Source: an uncultured Aquimarina sp.
Lineage (GTDB): Bacteria; Bacteroidota; Bacteroidia; Flavobacteriales; Flavobacteriaceae
Assembly (NCBI GenBank): GCA_947496555.1
Contig: CANMDH010000029.1
Location: 1-64,000, forward strand
Length of the DNA: 64,000 nucleotides
Reading direction: 5' to 3'
Part shown: piece after piece, positions 16,357 to 26,407 of the stretch
Layout: each line of letters starts with the position of its first letter
How positions within the stretch are numbered: position 1 is the stretch's first letter
Notes under the pieces: generated by a model
The model's input: the letters and a program-made list of their open reading frames with translations, nothing else
What the model was told of the DNA's origin: nothing
The model's database searches: none
Program-made: the position numbers and the translations under genes

Positions 16357-18024
16357 ATGGCAAAAAGTATTTTGACAGCCTGGCAGCGATTAATTAGATT
16401 ATTGCAGCTAGATAAGAAAGATATTATGCAAACTTTCTACTATGCAATATTTGCAGGATTGGTTAATCTTTCATTACCACTAGGCATTCAGGCGATTATA
16501 AATTTGATTCAAGGAGCTCAGATCAGTACCTCATGGATCATCCTGGTTATTTTAGTGACTTTGGGAGTTGTATTTGCTGGAGCCCTTCAATTAATGCAGA
16601 TTCGAATTATAGAAAATGTACAACAAAAGATTTTTACCAGGGCTTCTTTCGAGTTTTCGTACCGCTTTCCGAAGATTAAAATGAGCGAATTACGTAATTA
16701 TTATCCACCAGAACTGGCCAATCGATTTTTTGATACACTTAACGCTCAAAAAGGTTTGGCAAAAATACTTGTGGATTTTCCAGCGGCATTATTACAAATT
16801 TTATTTGGGCTCATGCTACTCTCATTTTATCATCCGTTTTTTATTATTTACGGGATATTGTTGTTGCTTTTGGTATATATTGTATTTAAGTATACCGCAG
16901 TAAAGGGGTTAGAAACCAGCTTAAAAGAGTCGAAAAGCAAATATAAAGTAGCTCACTGGATTCAGGAGATAGCACGTTCTATCGTAAGTTTTAAACTTTC
17001 GGGTAAAACCAGTTTGGCATTAAACAAGAATGATATGTTAGTGACCGAGTACCTAAATGCTAGAGAAAGTCACTTCAAGGTATTGGTTATTCAGTTTATA
17101 CAGATGATCGGTTTTAAGGTTTTAGTTACTGCAGGCCTTCTATTAATTGGTGGTATTTTGGTCCTTAACCAAGAAATGAATATCGGTCAGTTTGTTGCTG
17201 CCGAGATTATTATTCTACTTGTAATCGGGTCAGTAGAGAAACTGATAACCGGACTGGAATCATTTTATGATGTGCTTACATCTTTAGAAAAATTAGGGCA
17301 AGTTGTAGACAAGGATCTTGAACCGCAAGAGGGAGAAAAACCTTTTAAAGAAGGCGAAGGTTTTACAGTAGAGTTGGATCACGTATCCTATACTACTAAA
17401 GAAAGTAAAAGGAAAATTTTGGATGATATTTCACTTACCATAACCGAAAGCTGTACTATTTTAGTGCAAGGCTCAAACGGATCAGGGAAGTCTACATTAC
17501 TACGATTAATAGCCGGACTTATAGAGCCAAATACGGGTAGTATCTATATCAATAACGTAGAGTTAAGAGGGATAAATCTTAATTATTACCGCTCTCATCT
17601 AGGCCAATCGTTAACCGAAGAATCACCCTTTGAAGGAACAATTCTGGAAAATATAACGTTTGGTGATACCGAAATTCCTTTTGAAGATGTCTATTGGGCA
17701 CTGGATAAGGTAGGGCTTACTCAGTTTGTTAAAGAGCAACCCAAAGGCTTAAATACCATTCTTCATCCAGAAGGAAAACAAGTGTCTTATACTGTATCTA
17801 AAAAAATAGTATTGGCAAGAAGTATCGTAAGGAAACCGAGGCTTCTGATCTTAAAAGATCCTTTGGATCAATTTGATGACCAAGAGGTAAATAGAATTAT
17901 GGATTTTCTTACCGAGCCTTCAAATCCATGGGCGTTGGTGGTAGTAAGCCAAAATCCAAAATGGATACAGCGATGCGGAAGAGTTATCAATATTGAAAAC
18001 GGAAAAATTGTAAGTGAAAATTAA
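16357..18024 (+). CDS. ABC exporter with degenerate ATPase domain (type I-like system)
   Basis: 555 residues: six membrane helices (about 25-300) and a C-terminal nucleotide-binding domain. Walker A is intact (GSNGSGKST, 372-380) and the Q-loop Gln417 is present. The signature LSGGQ is replaced by VSYTV (476-480). Walker B reads LLILKD, with Lys500 in place of the Asp and Asp501 in place of the catalytic Glu. The H-switch His is Gln532 (VVVSQNP). No C39 peptidase domain. It could therefore bind ATP but looks impaired for hydrolysis if it works as a homodimer. Followed after six bases by HlyD and TolC genes. Confidence 0.88.
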   Translation: MAKSILTAWQRLIRLLQLDKKDIMQTFYYAIFAGLVNLSLPLGIQAIINLIQGAQISTSWIILVILVTLGVVFAGALQLMQIRIIENVQQKIFTRASFEFSYRFPKIKMSELRNYYPPELANRFFDTLNAQKGLAKILVDFPAALLQILFGLMLLSFYHPFFIIYGILLLLLVYIVFKYTAVKGLETSLKESKSKYKVAHWIQEIARSIVSFKLSGKTSLALNKNDMLVTEYLNARESHFKVLVIQFIQMIGFKVLVTAGLLLIGGILVLNQEMNIGQFVAAEIIILLVIGSVEKLITGLESFYDVLTSLEKLGQVVDKDLEPQEGEKPFKEGEGFTVELDHVSYTTKESKRKILDDISLTITESCTILVQGSNGSGKSTLLRLIAGLIEPNTGSIYINNVELRGINLNYYRSHLGQSLTEESPFEGTILENITFGDTEIPFEDVYWALDKVGLTQFVKEQPKGLNTILHPEGKQVSYTVSKKIVLARSIVRKPRLLILKDPLDQFDDQEVNRIMDFLTEPSNPWALVVVSQNPKWIQRCGRVINIENGKIVSEN

Positions 18025-18030
18025 ACTAAT

Positions 18031-19383
18031 ATGTTGAATATCTCACAGAATACATTAAATAAAAAGGTTGATCTGTCTGGTTATAATGCAACTCAAAAAG
18101 TTTTTCATAGAAAGCATTATAAGTATTTTAACAGATTCTTAAAGATCTTTGCCGTAACCGTAGTTGTTATTTTGTTTCTTCCTTGGACACAAAATATTGC
18201 CGGTAACGGATACTTAACTACGTTAAAGCCTGATCAAAGACCTCAAACTATTCAATCACCGATTCCGGGACGTATTGAGAAATGGTATGTGCAAGAAGGC
18301 GATTTTGTAAAGGAAGGAGATACAATCATTTTTATTTCTGAAGTAAAGAATGAATATTTTGACCCAAATTTGGTGGCACGTACCGGTCAGCAAATTAAGG
18401 CAAAATCAATGTCTGTTACCTCATATGAAGAAAAAGTGAAAGCCTTAGAAATTCAAGCAGAAGCATTAAATAGCGAGAGAAACCTAAAATTGCAGCAAGC
18501 ACGTAATAAACTGTTGCAATCAAAGCTAAAAGTACAAAGCGATAGTATTGATTTTGAAGCTGCAAAAACTAATATAAGCATCGCAGAACGTCAATATAAT
18601 CGAGTGGTTCAATTAGAAAAGGAGGGATTAAAAGCAATAACCGATGTTGAAGAAAAGCGTCTGAAACTTCAGGAGACGCAAGCAAAACTTATTTCTCAGG
18701 AAAATAAATTGCTGGCAAGCAAAAATGAAGTGATTAATGCCAAGGTAGAGATCAATCGTGTACAAGCAGAATATACCGATAAAATATCTAAATCACGTAG
18801 TGATAAATTTACAGCACAGTCTAATCAATTTGATGCAGAAGCACAGGTTACTAAACTTGAAAACGAGTATACCAATTATTCAATGCGTAATGATATGTAT
18901 TATATCAGAGCACCTCAAGACGGGTTTATAAATAAGGCATTACGTTCTGGGGTGGGAGAGACTTTTAAAGAAGGAGATCAATTGGTAAGTATTATGCCTT
19001 CTGGTTATGAATTAGCTGTAGAGACTTACGTTAAGCCTCTAGATATTCCATTAATTCATCAGGGGGAGAAAATACGTATTCAGTTTGATGGTTGGCCAGC
19101 TATCGTTTTCAGTGGATGGCCCAATGTGTCGTATGGAACGTACGGAGGACGAGTAGTTGCTATTGAAAGATTTATTAGTGATAATGGTAAATACAGAATA
19201 CTGATCGCTCCTGATCCCGACGACCATGAGTGGCCCGAAATACAAGTGGGTTCTGGGGCTAAAACAATGGCCTTGTTAGAAGATGTCCCTATTTGGTTCG
19301 AACTTTGGAGACAATTAAACGGATTTCCACCAAACTATTATCAGCCAATTACTAGTGAAATAGCCAAATCTGAAAAGAAATAA
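18031..19383 (+). CDS. HlyD-type membrane fusion (adaptor) protein
   Basis: 450 residues linking the inner-membrane ABC protein to TolC. One membrane helix at about 37-55, a biotinyl/lipoyl-like segment (IPGRIEKWYVQEGDFVKEGDTI, about 80-102), a long coiled coil (about 125-290, rich in Glu/Lys/Gln/Ala), the matching second lipoyl half (IRAPQDGFINKALRSGVGETFKEGDQL) and a beta-barrel C-terminal part. Typical of type I secretion and microcin-type exporters. Two bases separate its stop from the TolC ATG. Confidence 0.92.
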   Translation: MLNISQNTLNKKVDLSGYNATQKVFHRKHYKYFNRFLKIFAVTVVVILFLPWTQNIAGNGYLTTLKPDQRPQTIQSPIPGRIEKWYVQEGDFVKEGDTIIFISEVKNEYFDPNLVARTGQQIKAKSMSVTSYEEKVKALEIQAEALNSERNLKLQQARNKLLQSKLKVQSDSIDFEAAKTNISIAERQYNRVVQLEKEGLKAITDVEEKRLKLQETQAKLISQENKLLASKNEVINAKVEINRVQAEYTDKISKSRSDKFTAQSNQFDAEAQVTKLENEYTNYSMRNDMYYIRAPQDGFINKALRSGVGETFKEGDQLVSIMPSGYELAVETYVKPLDIPLIHQGEKIRIQFDGWPAIVFSGWPNVSYGTYGGRVVAIERFISDNGKYRILIAPDPDDHEWPEIQVGSGAKTMALLEDVPIWFELWRQLNGFPPNYYQPITSEIAKSEKK

Positions 19384-19384
19384 C

Positions 19385-20788
19385 ATGAAGAAATACATAA
19401 TGTATTCCCTGTTTTTTTTGGTAACCCCTCTTTTTGCTCAACAAGAAGATACAGTTGTGCTTAATTTCAAGGAGTATTTGGGATATGTGAAAAAATATCA
19501 TCCTGTTGCCAAACAGGCAGAGCTTAACATTAGTGTTGGACAAGCCAACTTGATGAAAGCGCGCGGTGGTTTTGACCCAAAGATGGAAGTCGATTATGAT
19601 CGAAAGAAATTTAAGGGATCAGAGTATTATGATCTCTTGAATGCTACTTTTAAAATTCCTACCTGGTACGGTATAGAGTTTAAAGGAGGATTTGAGCAAA
19701 ATGACGGAGATTTTTTAAATCCTCAAAATTCGGTGCCAGAAGACGGACTTTTTAACGCAGGAGTTTCTGTTCCTGTAGCACAAGGATTGTTTATTAACGA
19801 TCGTATGGCGACGCTACGCAAAGCCAAGTTTTTTAGAGAACAGGTTAAAGCAGATCGAGATCTACTTGTCAACCAAATCTTGTATGACGCATCGCTGGCA
19901 TATTTTGATTGGTTAAGGACTTATAATGAGAAAGAAATATACCTCAATTTTTTGAACAATGCCAAAATACGTTTCGAAGGAATTAAAAGAAGTGCTTTGG
20001 CAGGAGACAAGGCTGCAATCGATACCGTAGAAGCCAAAATTGCGTATCAGAATAGAGCACTTAGTCTGGAACAAGCAAAGGTAAAGTTAATGAAAAAATC
20101 CTTGGAATTATCTAACTTTTTGTGGCTGGAAGGTAACATCCCTGTTGAGTTACAATCAAATGTTATTCCGGATAGTAATGTCGAAGAGGATATTGATAGT
20201 ACTCTAGAGATTATGGGTAGACCTCTGGATAGTTTTACACTAGAAGATCACCCAAAACTGCGATCGCTTAATTATAAGATAGAAGGACTCGAGGTGGATA
20301 GAAAACTAAAAGCGAATAAATTATTGCCTAGAATTGATCTCGAATATAATTTTTTGACGGAAACCCCGGAAACAGCAAGATCATTTAATACAGCCGACTA
20401 CAAGGCTGGGGTTAGCTTCAGTTTTCCGTTATTTCTTAGAAAAGAACGAGGCGATCTCAAATTGGCCAAATTCAAGGTGCAGGATGCGCAGTTTGAGTTT
20501 GAAACAACTCAGTTACAAATAAGAAATAAAGTGATGGCAATTTATGTTGAGCTGGAATCTTTTGTGAGTCAAAATGAGTTAATCGAAAATATTGTAAATG
20601 ATTATCAATCGCTACTTACCGCCGAAGAACGCAAATTTAGTTTTGGGGAAAGTTCATTGTTTCTGATCAACTCTCGGGAACGGAGCCTGATTGATGCTAA
20701 ATTGAAAGAGATCGATGTGCAAAACAAGTTTTTTACCACAAAAGCTAAACTGTTTAATAGTCTGGCATTAAACCCTTTGAATTTATAA
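19385..20788 (+). CDS. TolC-family outer-membrane efflux protein
   Basis: 467 residues with signal peptide (MKKYIMYSLFFLVTPLFAQ). Two repeats of long amphipathic helices with TolC-type strands (for example VEAKIAYQNRALSLEQAKVKLMKKS and GESSLFLINSRERSLIDAKLKEI) suit a trimeric periplasmic tunnel. Last gene of the TetR-ABC-HlyD-TolC operon. No small substrate gene (for example a GG-leader peptide) was recognised in or next to the operon. Confidence 0.9.
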   Translation: MKKYIMYSLFFLVTPLFAQQEDTVVLNFKEYLGYVKKYHPVAKQAELNISVGQANLMKARGGFDPKMEVDYDRKKFKGSEYYDLLNATFKIPTWYGIEFKGGFEQNDGDFLNPQNSVPEDGLFNAGVSVPVAQGLFINDRMATLRKAKFFREQVKADRDLLVNQILYDASLAYFDWLRTYNEKEIYLNFLNNAKIRFEGIKRSALAGDKAAIDTVEAKIAYQNRALSLEQAKVKLMKKSLELSNFLWLEGNIPVELQSNVIPDSNVEEDIDSTLEIMGRPLDSFTLEDHPKLRSLNYKIEGLEVDRKLKANKLLPRIDLEYNFLTETPETARSFNTADYKAGVSFSFPLFLRKERGDLKLAKFKVQDAQFEFETTQLQIRNKVMAIYVELESFVSQNELIENIVNDYQSLLTAEERKFSFGESSLFLINSRERSLIDAKLKEIDVQNKFFTTKAKLFNSLALNPLNL

Positions 20789-20877
20789 TAACTTAATGTA
20801 TTCATAACAATTTACTATGTTTAAAAAACAGAAATTATAATATAATTGTACATTTATAGGGAAACATTTCATTTCTT

Positions 20878-21429
20878 ATGGATGACAATCAGTTGTATCA
20901 AGGGATAAAAAAAGGCAATAAGGAAGCCCTTGGGACACTGTTTGATAAGTATTATGAAAGACTTTGTCATTTTTCATTACAATTTTCTGTTCCAAAAGAA
21001 ATTGCCCAAGAACTGGTATCAGATGTATTTATAAAACTTTGGCAGAAGTGTAAAGAAAACAATATTCTCCATATTCGAGCCTATCTCTACAAAAGTGTAA
21101 AAAACAGTTCATTAAATTTCAGTAAAAAGCAAGTTTCCGATAAGGCAAGAAAAGAACATACCCTAAAACCAGTAACTGTGCAAGGTGATCAGGAGATTAG
21201 CCTTATTTTTCGGGAAGAGTTACATAAGGTTCAAAAGATTATTGATATGATGCCCAAACAAAGACGTATTGTATTTATACTCAATAGAATTGATGGACTA
21301 AAATACAAAGAAATCGCTGGTGTTTTGGGGATTTCTGTACATACGGTACAAAACCACATGGTAAAAGCAATTAAGTTTCTTCATGAACAATATCAGACTC
21401 AAGATATTATAAAAAAAACGAAAATTTAA
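20878..21429 (+). CDS. ECF sigma factor (FecI-like)
   Basis: 183-residue ECF sigma-70 factor. Sigma region 2 is at about 10-75 (LFDKYYERLCHFSLQF...ELVSDVFIKLWQK) and region 4 at about 115-165 (MPKQRRIVFILNRIDGLKYKEIAGVLGISVHTVQNHMVKAIKFL). The FecR-type anti-sigma and a TonB-dependent receptor follow directly, the standard cell-surface signalling arrangement. Confidence 0.93.
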   Translation: MDDNQLYQGIKKGNKEALGTLFDKYYERLCHFSLQFSVPKEIAQELVSDVFIKLWQKCKENNILHIRAYLYKSVKNSSLNFSKKQVSDKARKEHTLKPVTVQGDQEISLIFREELHKVQKIIDMMPKQRRIVFILNRIDGLKYKEIAGVLGISVHTVQNHMVKAIKFLHEQYQTQDIIKKTKI

Positions 21430-21503
21430 CATTTATTAACTTTTTAGACTAGTAGCCTTCTCCATTTGAAATTGTCTTAGAGATATAAGCATTACTTTAT
21501 ATC

Positions 21504-22490
21504 ATGGAGGACCAATTCTGGATACTTACTGCCAAATATTTGTCTAACGAAGCTTCAGAGGATGATATCAATACTTTGTTTTCATTGCTGGAAAGTGATA
21601 AAAAATACCAAGTCAGATTTGATAATATTGTCAAAGAATGGAATACGGCCGGGAATCTAAAACTTGACTCTTTTGCGACGAAAAAAGCTAAAGAAAACCT
21701 GTTTTCCGCAATAGAAAAAACAGCAAAGCCAAAAGCTTCCTATATGCTCCCAATCAAAACATTATTAAAAGTAGCTGCTGTAGTTACCATTCTAATTGGA
21801 GGGTATTATTTTGTCAATCAACAAGTTACAAAAGATGCAGCATGGAAAGAGTTCAGTACAGCGCATCATGAGAAGCTTCAGGTTATTTTGCCTGATAGTT
21901 CTATGGTATGGATTAATGAAAATTCTGTTTTGTCTTTTAATTTTTCAAATACTAACGAAAGACAAATAAAACTTAACGGAGAGGCTTTCTTTGAAGTAAA
22001 ACGTGATGAAAAAAGACCTTTTTCTGTTCAAAGTGAGCATTTTACCACGCAGGTTTTGGGTACCAGTTTCAATATAGATTCCAGAAATAACAAAAATGCT
22101 TCTGTGAGTGTCGTAAGCGGTAAAGTTAAGGTAAATACTTTGGAAAAAAAGAATACAATGCTTCTAATAAGAGGAGATAGGGCTTCTTTTGATGTGGCTA
22201 CTAAAAGAGCGACCAAAGAGCATATTTCAGGAATTGATAACGAAATCGGTTGGATAGACAAGAAATTTATTTTTGATAATATCCGATTACGAGACGCGCT
22301 TATATATATTTCAAAGGCATATGATGTTTCTTTTGAGATACCTCAGGACAATCTAAATAATTGCCTGATCAAAGCAACATTTCATAAAGAATCATTATCA
22401 GATATACTAAAAGTAATTTGTAGCTCTTTGGGTTGCGAATACCAAATAAAAGAAGAAAATCTAATCATAGTGTCTGGTAACGGATGCTAA
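21504..22490 (+). CDS. FecR-family anti-sigma factor
   Basis: 328 residues: cytoplasmic N-terminal part (about 1-85), a single membrane helix (about 88-106, LLKVAAVVTILIGGYYFV) and a periplasmic FecR domain (AWKEFSTAHHEKLQVILPDSSMVWINENSVLSF, GEAFFEVKRD, VLGTSFNI). It ends with an STN-like segment (DALIYISKAYDVSFEIP). Holds the preceding sigma factor inactive until the receptor signals. Confidence 0.92.
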   Translation: MEDQFWILTAKYLSNEASEDDINTLFSLLESDKKYQVRFDNIVKEWNTAGNLKLDSFATKKAKENLFSAIEKTAKPKASYMLPIKTLLKVAAVVTILIGGYYFVNQQVTKDAAWKEFSTAHHEKLQVILPDSSMVWINENSVLSFNFSNTNERQIKLNGEAFFEVKRDEKRPFSVQSEHFTTQVLGTSFNIDSRNNKNASVSVVSGKVKVNTLEKKNTMLLIRGDRASFDVATKRATKEHISGIDNEIGWIDKKFIFDNIRLRDALIYISKAYDVSFEIPQDNLNNCLIKATFHKESLSDILKVICSSLGCEYQIKEENLIIVSGNGC

Positions 22491-22495
22491 AAAAA

Positions 22496-22521
22496 CCGGA
22501 AGATATTGGTGTATCCTCCGG
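22496..22521 (+). other. strong hairpin between fecR-like and receptor genes
   Basis: CCGGA/TCCGG and GATA/TATC pair across one mismatch, with loop TTGGTG. No T run follows, so it is not a simple terminator. A role in mRNA stability or partial attenuation between anti-sigma and receptor genes is possible. Confidence 0.5.
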
Positions 22522-22552
22522 CTAAAAATCGATGATCAATTTTTAAACAAAA

Positions 22553-25500
22553 ATGTATTCAAAAATGGAAAAATTTATTGGTAAAGAAAAGTTGAAACAC
22601 ACTTTTTATAAAGGATATATAACCTTTTTCTTGATTGCTTTATGGCCTTCCGGAAACATTTTGGGAAACAGCAAAATACAGCCTAACGTTCTTGAGACTA
22701 AAATTTCTTTAGAAATGAAAGGAGAATCAGTAGAAGTATTGCTTAAAAGAATTGAAGAAAAATCGGATGCAATTTTTGTGTATAGCAAGAGTAAGGTGCT
22801 TCTAGATCAAAAGATTTATAAAAAATATCAAAATAAAGCCATTAAAGATATTTTGATCGATGTATTACCAGCAACAATAACCTATGAAATTAGCAACAAC
22901 AAAATTATTTTAAAAAAGAAAGAGGTCTCAATAGATAATAAGAATACTTCTGTACAAAACTATGGTACTGTGCTAGGCACTATTAAAGACAGTAACAGAA
23001 ATTTACTCCCCTATGCCAGTGTAGTGGTAAAAGGAAGTAATAAAGGTACGGTTTCTAATATGGATGGTGAATTTATTTTAGAGCTTACCGCCGGCACTTA
23101 TACCTTAATCGCACAATATATTGGCTATGTCGACACAGAAGAAGAGATAGTTGTTGCTGCCGGTGCTACAAGTACTGCAAATTTGGTTTTGCGTGAAAAT
23201 GTACAAGAGCTTGAAGCTACTGTCGTGTATGGGAAACTATCACGAGGACAAGCAAAAGCATTGAATGAACAAAAAAATGCTCCAAATGTAAAAACTGTTG
23301 TTTCTTATGAACAGTTTAGCAAATATGCCGATCGAAATGCTGCTGAGGCACTACAACGTTTACCGGGTGTATCAATAAACAGGGATCAGGGAGAAGGTGA
23401 ATTAATTTCAATTCGCGGACTATCACCTAGATTTAATGCGGTACAGGTTAATGGGCAACGAGTACCAAGTCCGGATCCTGATGATGATCGGGCAGTAGGA
23501 TTAGATCTGCTTCAGGCAGATTTGATGGAATCGATCGTAGTAAATAAAACACTCACCCCAGATATGGATGGTGATGCCATTGGAGGCACGGTTAATTTTA
23601 ACCTGAAACAAGCACCGGATAAACCTATATTAAATGTATCTGCAAGTGGAGGGTATAATCAACAACAATCTGAATTTGAAGATTTTGATAAAGACCTTCA
23701 AGCATTTTCAGTAGTGATGGGCCAACGTTTTTTCAAGGATAAATTAGGGTTGATTGCAGCAGGGAGCTATTATAGAACGAATCGGGGATCCCTGCTTAAT
23801 CAATTTACCTATGTTGATGATACCTCTTTGAATATTGAAGAAAAGAGAAGCAATGATTACGATGTACAGAGAGTGCGATATGGACTTATGTTTAGCCCCG
23901 ATATTAGATTCGACAAGAGTAATCGATTAAAACTTGTAGCGAATTTTAACATATACGATGATGATGAGATAAGAAGACGAGTAGATTATATTTTTCCCGA
24001 TGGGGAAGAAGAGCGGGAAACCAGAAATCGGGGAGAGTATCAAAAACATGAATTATATCAATTATCAGGGGAGCATAATTTTAATGGTTTCGATGTGTCA
24101 TATACCTTTGGATACACAAGGGCAGAAGAGGACATGCCTTTTAGAACCTATTGGCGATATGCCCGAGATGTTGATTATAGCGGATTTAATAATACAGAGC
24201 TTACTAATTTTGAGGTGCGAAGTAATCCGGGAGGCAGTACACCTTTACTTTTAAACCGAGTACGTTTTGATAATAATATTACGGAAGATGAAAATTTCGA
24301 AAGTCGTATTGATTTTAAGGTGCCTCTTACAATTTTTGGTAAAGAAAGTGAATTGGCTGTAGGGGGTAAATTTAGGAACAAAGACAGGATCAGGGATCAG
24401 CGACGCTCGCAGGTCAATGTAGATGAAGGCGTTAACCCAATTCCTGTACAGGGAGGTGATTTTGGATTTGCCGATATTCGGGCAGATGATCCCGAAGTTA
24501 CAGCTTTTGGACTTGGAGATTTTAATGAAGATGAAGATAGAGGAGATGGGGATGATTATGAAGCCAATGAAGATATACAGGCTGGATATATCAAGTTTAC
24601 TTCCCAACTTTCAAAAAAGTTGTCATTAGTGGCTGGAGTACGATATGAAAGAACTGATAATAAATACAAAGGAATCAGGATTGATGATTTTAATGATGTT
24701 AATAATTTCACATTTGAAAACTGGTTACCCTCGGCGCAATTTAAATATGATTTTACCGATAAAATGTTACTAAGGGTAGCATATAGCTCTGGGTTTACCC
24801 GCCCATCCTTTGAGGCCCTGATTCCGGGGCCCGATATACGAGATGACGAGGAACGAAGAATTACCAGAAAAAATGCAGAACTAGAACCAAGTAGAGTAAA
24901 TAATTTTGATGTTATTTTTGAGAAATACTCAAAAAACCTGGGAGTGCTTTCTGCAGGGCTATTTGGCAAATTTATTGATAATCAGTTACTTACTCAGCAA
25001 AGTTTTGAGCAGATAGATGGGGAGCAATTTAGGGTAACACAAGATGTAAATGGAGAAAATGCAGTGGCATTAGGTATAGAACTTGCATGGACCCATAAGT
25101 TTTTAAGTGATGGGATTCCATTTTTAAAGTGGTTCGGTTTTAATGCAAATTATACCTATGCATTTACAGAACAAACTATATTTGCTGTAAATGATGCAGA
25201 CGAGGTAGAGACAAGAAAATTGCCTTTTCGAAGTCCAAATCATACAGCAAATCTTGGTTTGTTTTATGATAATCCTAAGATTGGGCTTACGTTTACTATC
25301 TCGACAGTATATAGAGATTCATTGCTAGAAGAGGTGGGTGATAACGAATTAACTGATATCTATTTTGATAACGAATTTCATTTAGATATTTCTGCCAGTC
25401 AAAAATTATTTAATAAATTTTCATTGTTTTTGCAACTAAACAATTTGACTGATCAGGAAGAACGTGAGGTTTTTGGAGATCCATCTGAGGATTTTTCTAG

Positions 25501-25561
25501 AATTCACCAGACTGAAGGATATGGTTTCTGGGGATCACTTGGGGTACGGTACGAATTATAA
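22553..25561 (+). CDS. TonB-dependent receptor with STN signalling domain
   Basis: 1002-residue outer-membrane receptor. In order: a signal sequence, an STN domain (about 50-115) that talks to FecR, a carboxypeptidase-regulatory-like domain (about 138-225, TIKDSNRNLLPYASVVVKG), a plug (LQRLPGVSINRDQGEGELISIRG, about 265-360) and a 22-strand-type barrel. The plug motifs match the TIGR01782 (TonB-Xanth-Caul) type rather than SusC, and no SusD gene follows. Substrate unknown. The Met at residue 5 is an alternative start. Confidence 0.9.
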   Translation: MYSKMEKFIGKEKLKHTFYKGYITFFLIALWPSGNILGNSKIQPNVLETKISLEMKGESVEVLLKRIEEKSDAIFVYSKSKVLLDQKIYKKYQNKAIKDILIDVLPATITYEISNNKIILKKKEVSIDNKNTSVQNYGTVLGTIKDSNRNLLPYASVVVKGSNKGTVSNMDGEFILELTAGTYTLIAQYIGYVDTEEEIVVAAGATSTANLVLRENVQELEATVVYGKLSRGQAKALNEQKNAPNVKTVVSYEQFSKYADRNAAEALQRLPGVSINRDQGEGELISIRGLSPRFNAVQVNGQRVPSPDPDDDRAVGLDLLQADLMESIVVNKTLTPDMDGDAIGGTVNFNLKQAPDKPILNVSASGGYNQQQSEFEDFDKDLQAFSVVMGQRFFKDKLGLIAAGSYYRTNRGSLLNQFTYVDDTSLNIEEKRSNDYDVQRVRYGLMFSPDIRFDKSNRLKLVANFNIYDDDEIRRRVDYIFPDGEEERETRNRGEYQKHELYQLSGEHNFNGFDVSYTFGYTRAEEDMPFRTYWRYARDVDYSGFNNTELTNFEVRSNPGGSTPLLLNRVRFDNNITEDENFESRIDFKVPLTIFGKESELAVGGKFRNKDRIRDQRRSQVNVDEGVNPIPVQGGDFGFADIRADDPEVTAFGLGDFNEDEDRGDGDDYEANEDIQAGYIKFTSQLSKKLSLVAGVRYERTDNKYKGIRIDDFNDVNNFTFENWLPSAQFKYDFTDKMLLRVAYSSGFTRPSFEALIPGPDIRDDEERRITRKNAELEPSRVNNFDVIFEKYSKNLGVLSAGLFGKFIDNQLLTQQSFEQIDGEQFRVTQDVNGENAVALGIELAWTHKFLSDGIPFLKWFGFNANYTYAFTEQTIFAVNDADEVETRKLPFRSPNHTANLGLFYDNPKIGLTFTISTVYRDSLLEEVGDNELTDIYFDNEFHLDISASQKLFNKFSLFLQLNNLTDQEEREVFGDPSEDFSRIHQTEGYGFWGSLGVRYEL

Positions 25562-25576
25562 AAATCGTTTGAGGGT

Positions 25577-26368
25577 ATGAAGATTTTTCGAAGACAATAT
25601 TTGATCTCTTTTTTACTTCTTTTTTTAGTCATGACATCCATCTATGCACAGGAAAAAAGCTATCTTCTTGAAGAAGTAAAACAAGGAGTGGCTGTAGACA
25701 ATGATTTTTTTTATGTAATTAATAATAGTGAAATTATTAAATGCACCAAAAGTGACGGTCGGCCGGTTAATAAATGGCAGGATACCTCGGGAACACTGAA
25801 ACATCTTAATAGTGGGATTATCCTGGACGGAAAATTATATTGCACCAATTCTAATTATCCCCAGGACCCTATGATCAGTTCTATAGAAGTTTTTGATCCA
25901 AAAACGCTTCAACATGTTGATAATATTAGTTTTGGGATATACATTGGATCTGCTACCTGGGTTGATTTTTATGAGGGTCATTGGTACGTAGCTTTTGCCC
26001 ATTATACTGGTAAAGGAAGTAGCCAGGATAAAAGTAATCAATGGACCCAATTGATTAAGTTTACTTCGGATTGGCAGCGAGTAGGTGGTTGGGTATTTCC
26101 AAAAGAGTTGATTGATAAATTTGGTACCCGAAGTAATTCGGGAGGGTTTATTACAGGAGAAGGAACTATCTATGCTACAGGTCACGACAATAAGGAGCTT
26201 TACGAATTACATTTTCCTAAGATGGGATATACTCTCGAATGGAAAGCTACTTATCCTGTTCCCTTCGAGGGGCAAGGGATTGCATTGGATACATCTCAAA
26301 AGGATTTTACGGTGTATGGAATCATTAGAAGCGAGAACAAAGTAGTAAGAACCGTTATCAAAAAATGA
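25577..26368 (+). CDS. secreted beta-propeller-like protein
   Basis: 263 residues with signal peptide (about 1-24, ending YAQ). The mature part alternates strands and turns in propeller style: GVAVDNDFFYVINNSEIIK, HLNSGIILDGKLYCTNSNYP, DPKTLQHVDN, GSATWVDFYEGHWYVAFAHY, GFITGEGTIYATGHDNKELYELHFP, GQGIALD. I recall related proteins annotated loosely as cycloisomerase-like in other phyla, but no activity can be assigned. It follows the receptor gene after 15 bases, so it probably belongs to the same sigma-controlled operon and may process or bind the receptor's ligand (inference). Confidence 0.7.
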   Translation: MKIFRRQYLISFLLLFLVMTSIYAQEKSYLLEEVKQGVAVDNDFFYVINNSEIIKCTKSDGRPVNKWQDTSGTLKHLNSGIILDGKLYCTNSNYPQDPMISSIEVFDPKTLQHVDNISFGIYIGSATWVDFYEGHWYVAFAHYTGKGSSQDKSNQWTQLIKFTSDWQRVGGWVFPKELIDKFGTRSNSGGFITGEGTIYATGHDNKELYELHFPKMGYTLEWKATYPVPFEGQGIALDTSQKDFTVYGIIRSENKVVRTVIKK

Positions 26369-26407
26369 ATCTTTGGAAAGCTATATTGATTTGATCAATC
26401 AGGGTTC

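Noticed and set aside
24251-24969. Open frames of 118 and 137 codons antisense to the TonB receptor gene
   Set aside because: They mirror the codon pattern of a well-supported receptor gene, lack recognisable domains and have no promoter or neighbours.
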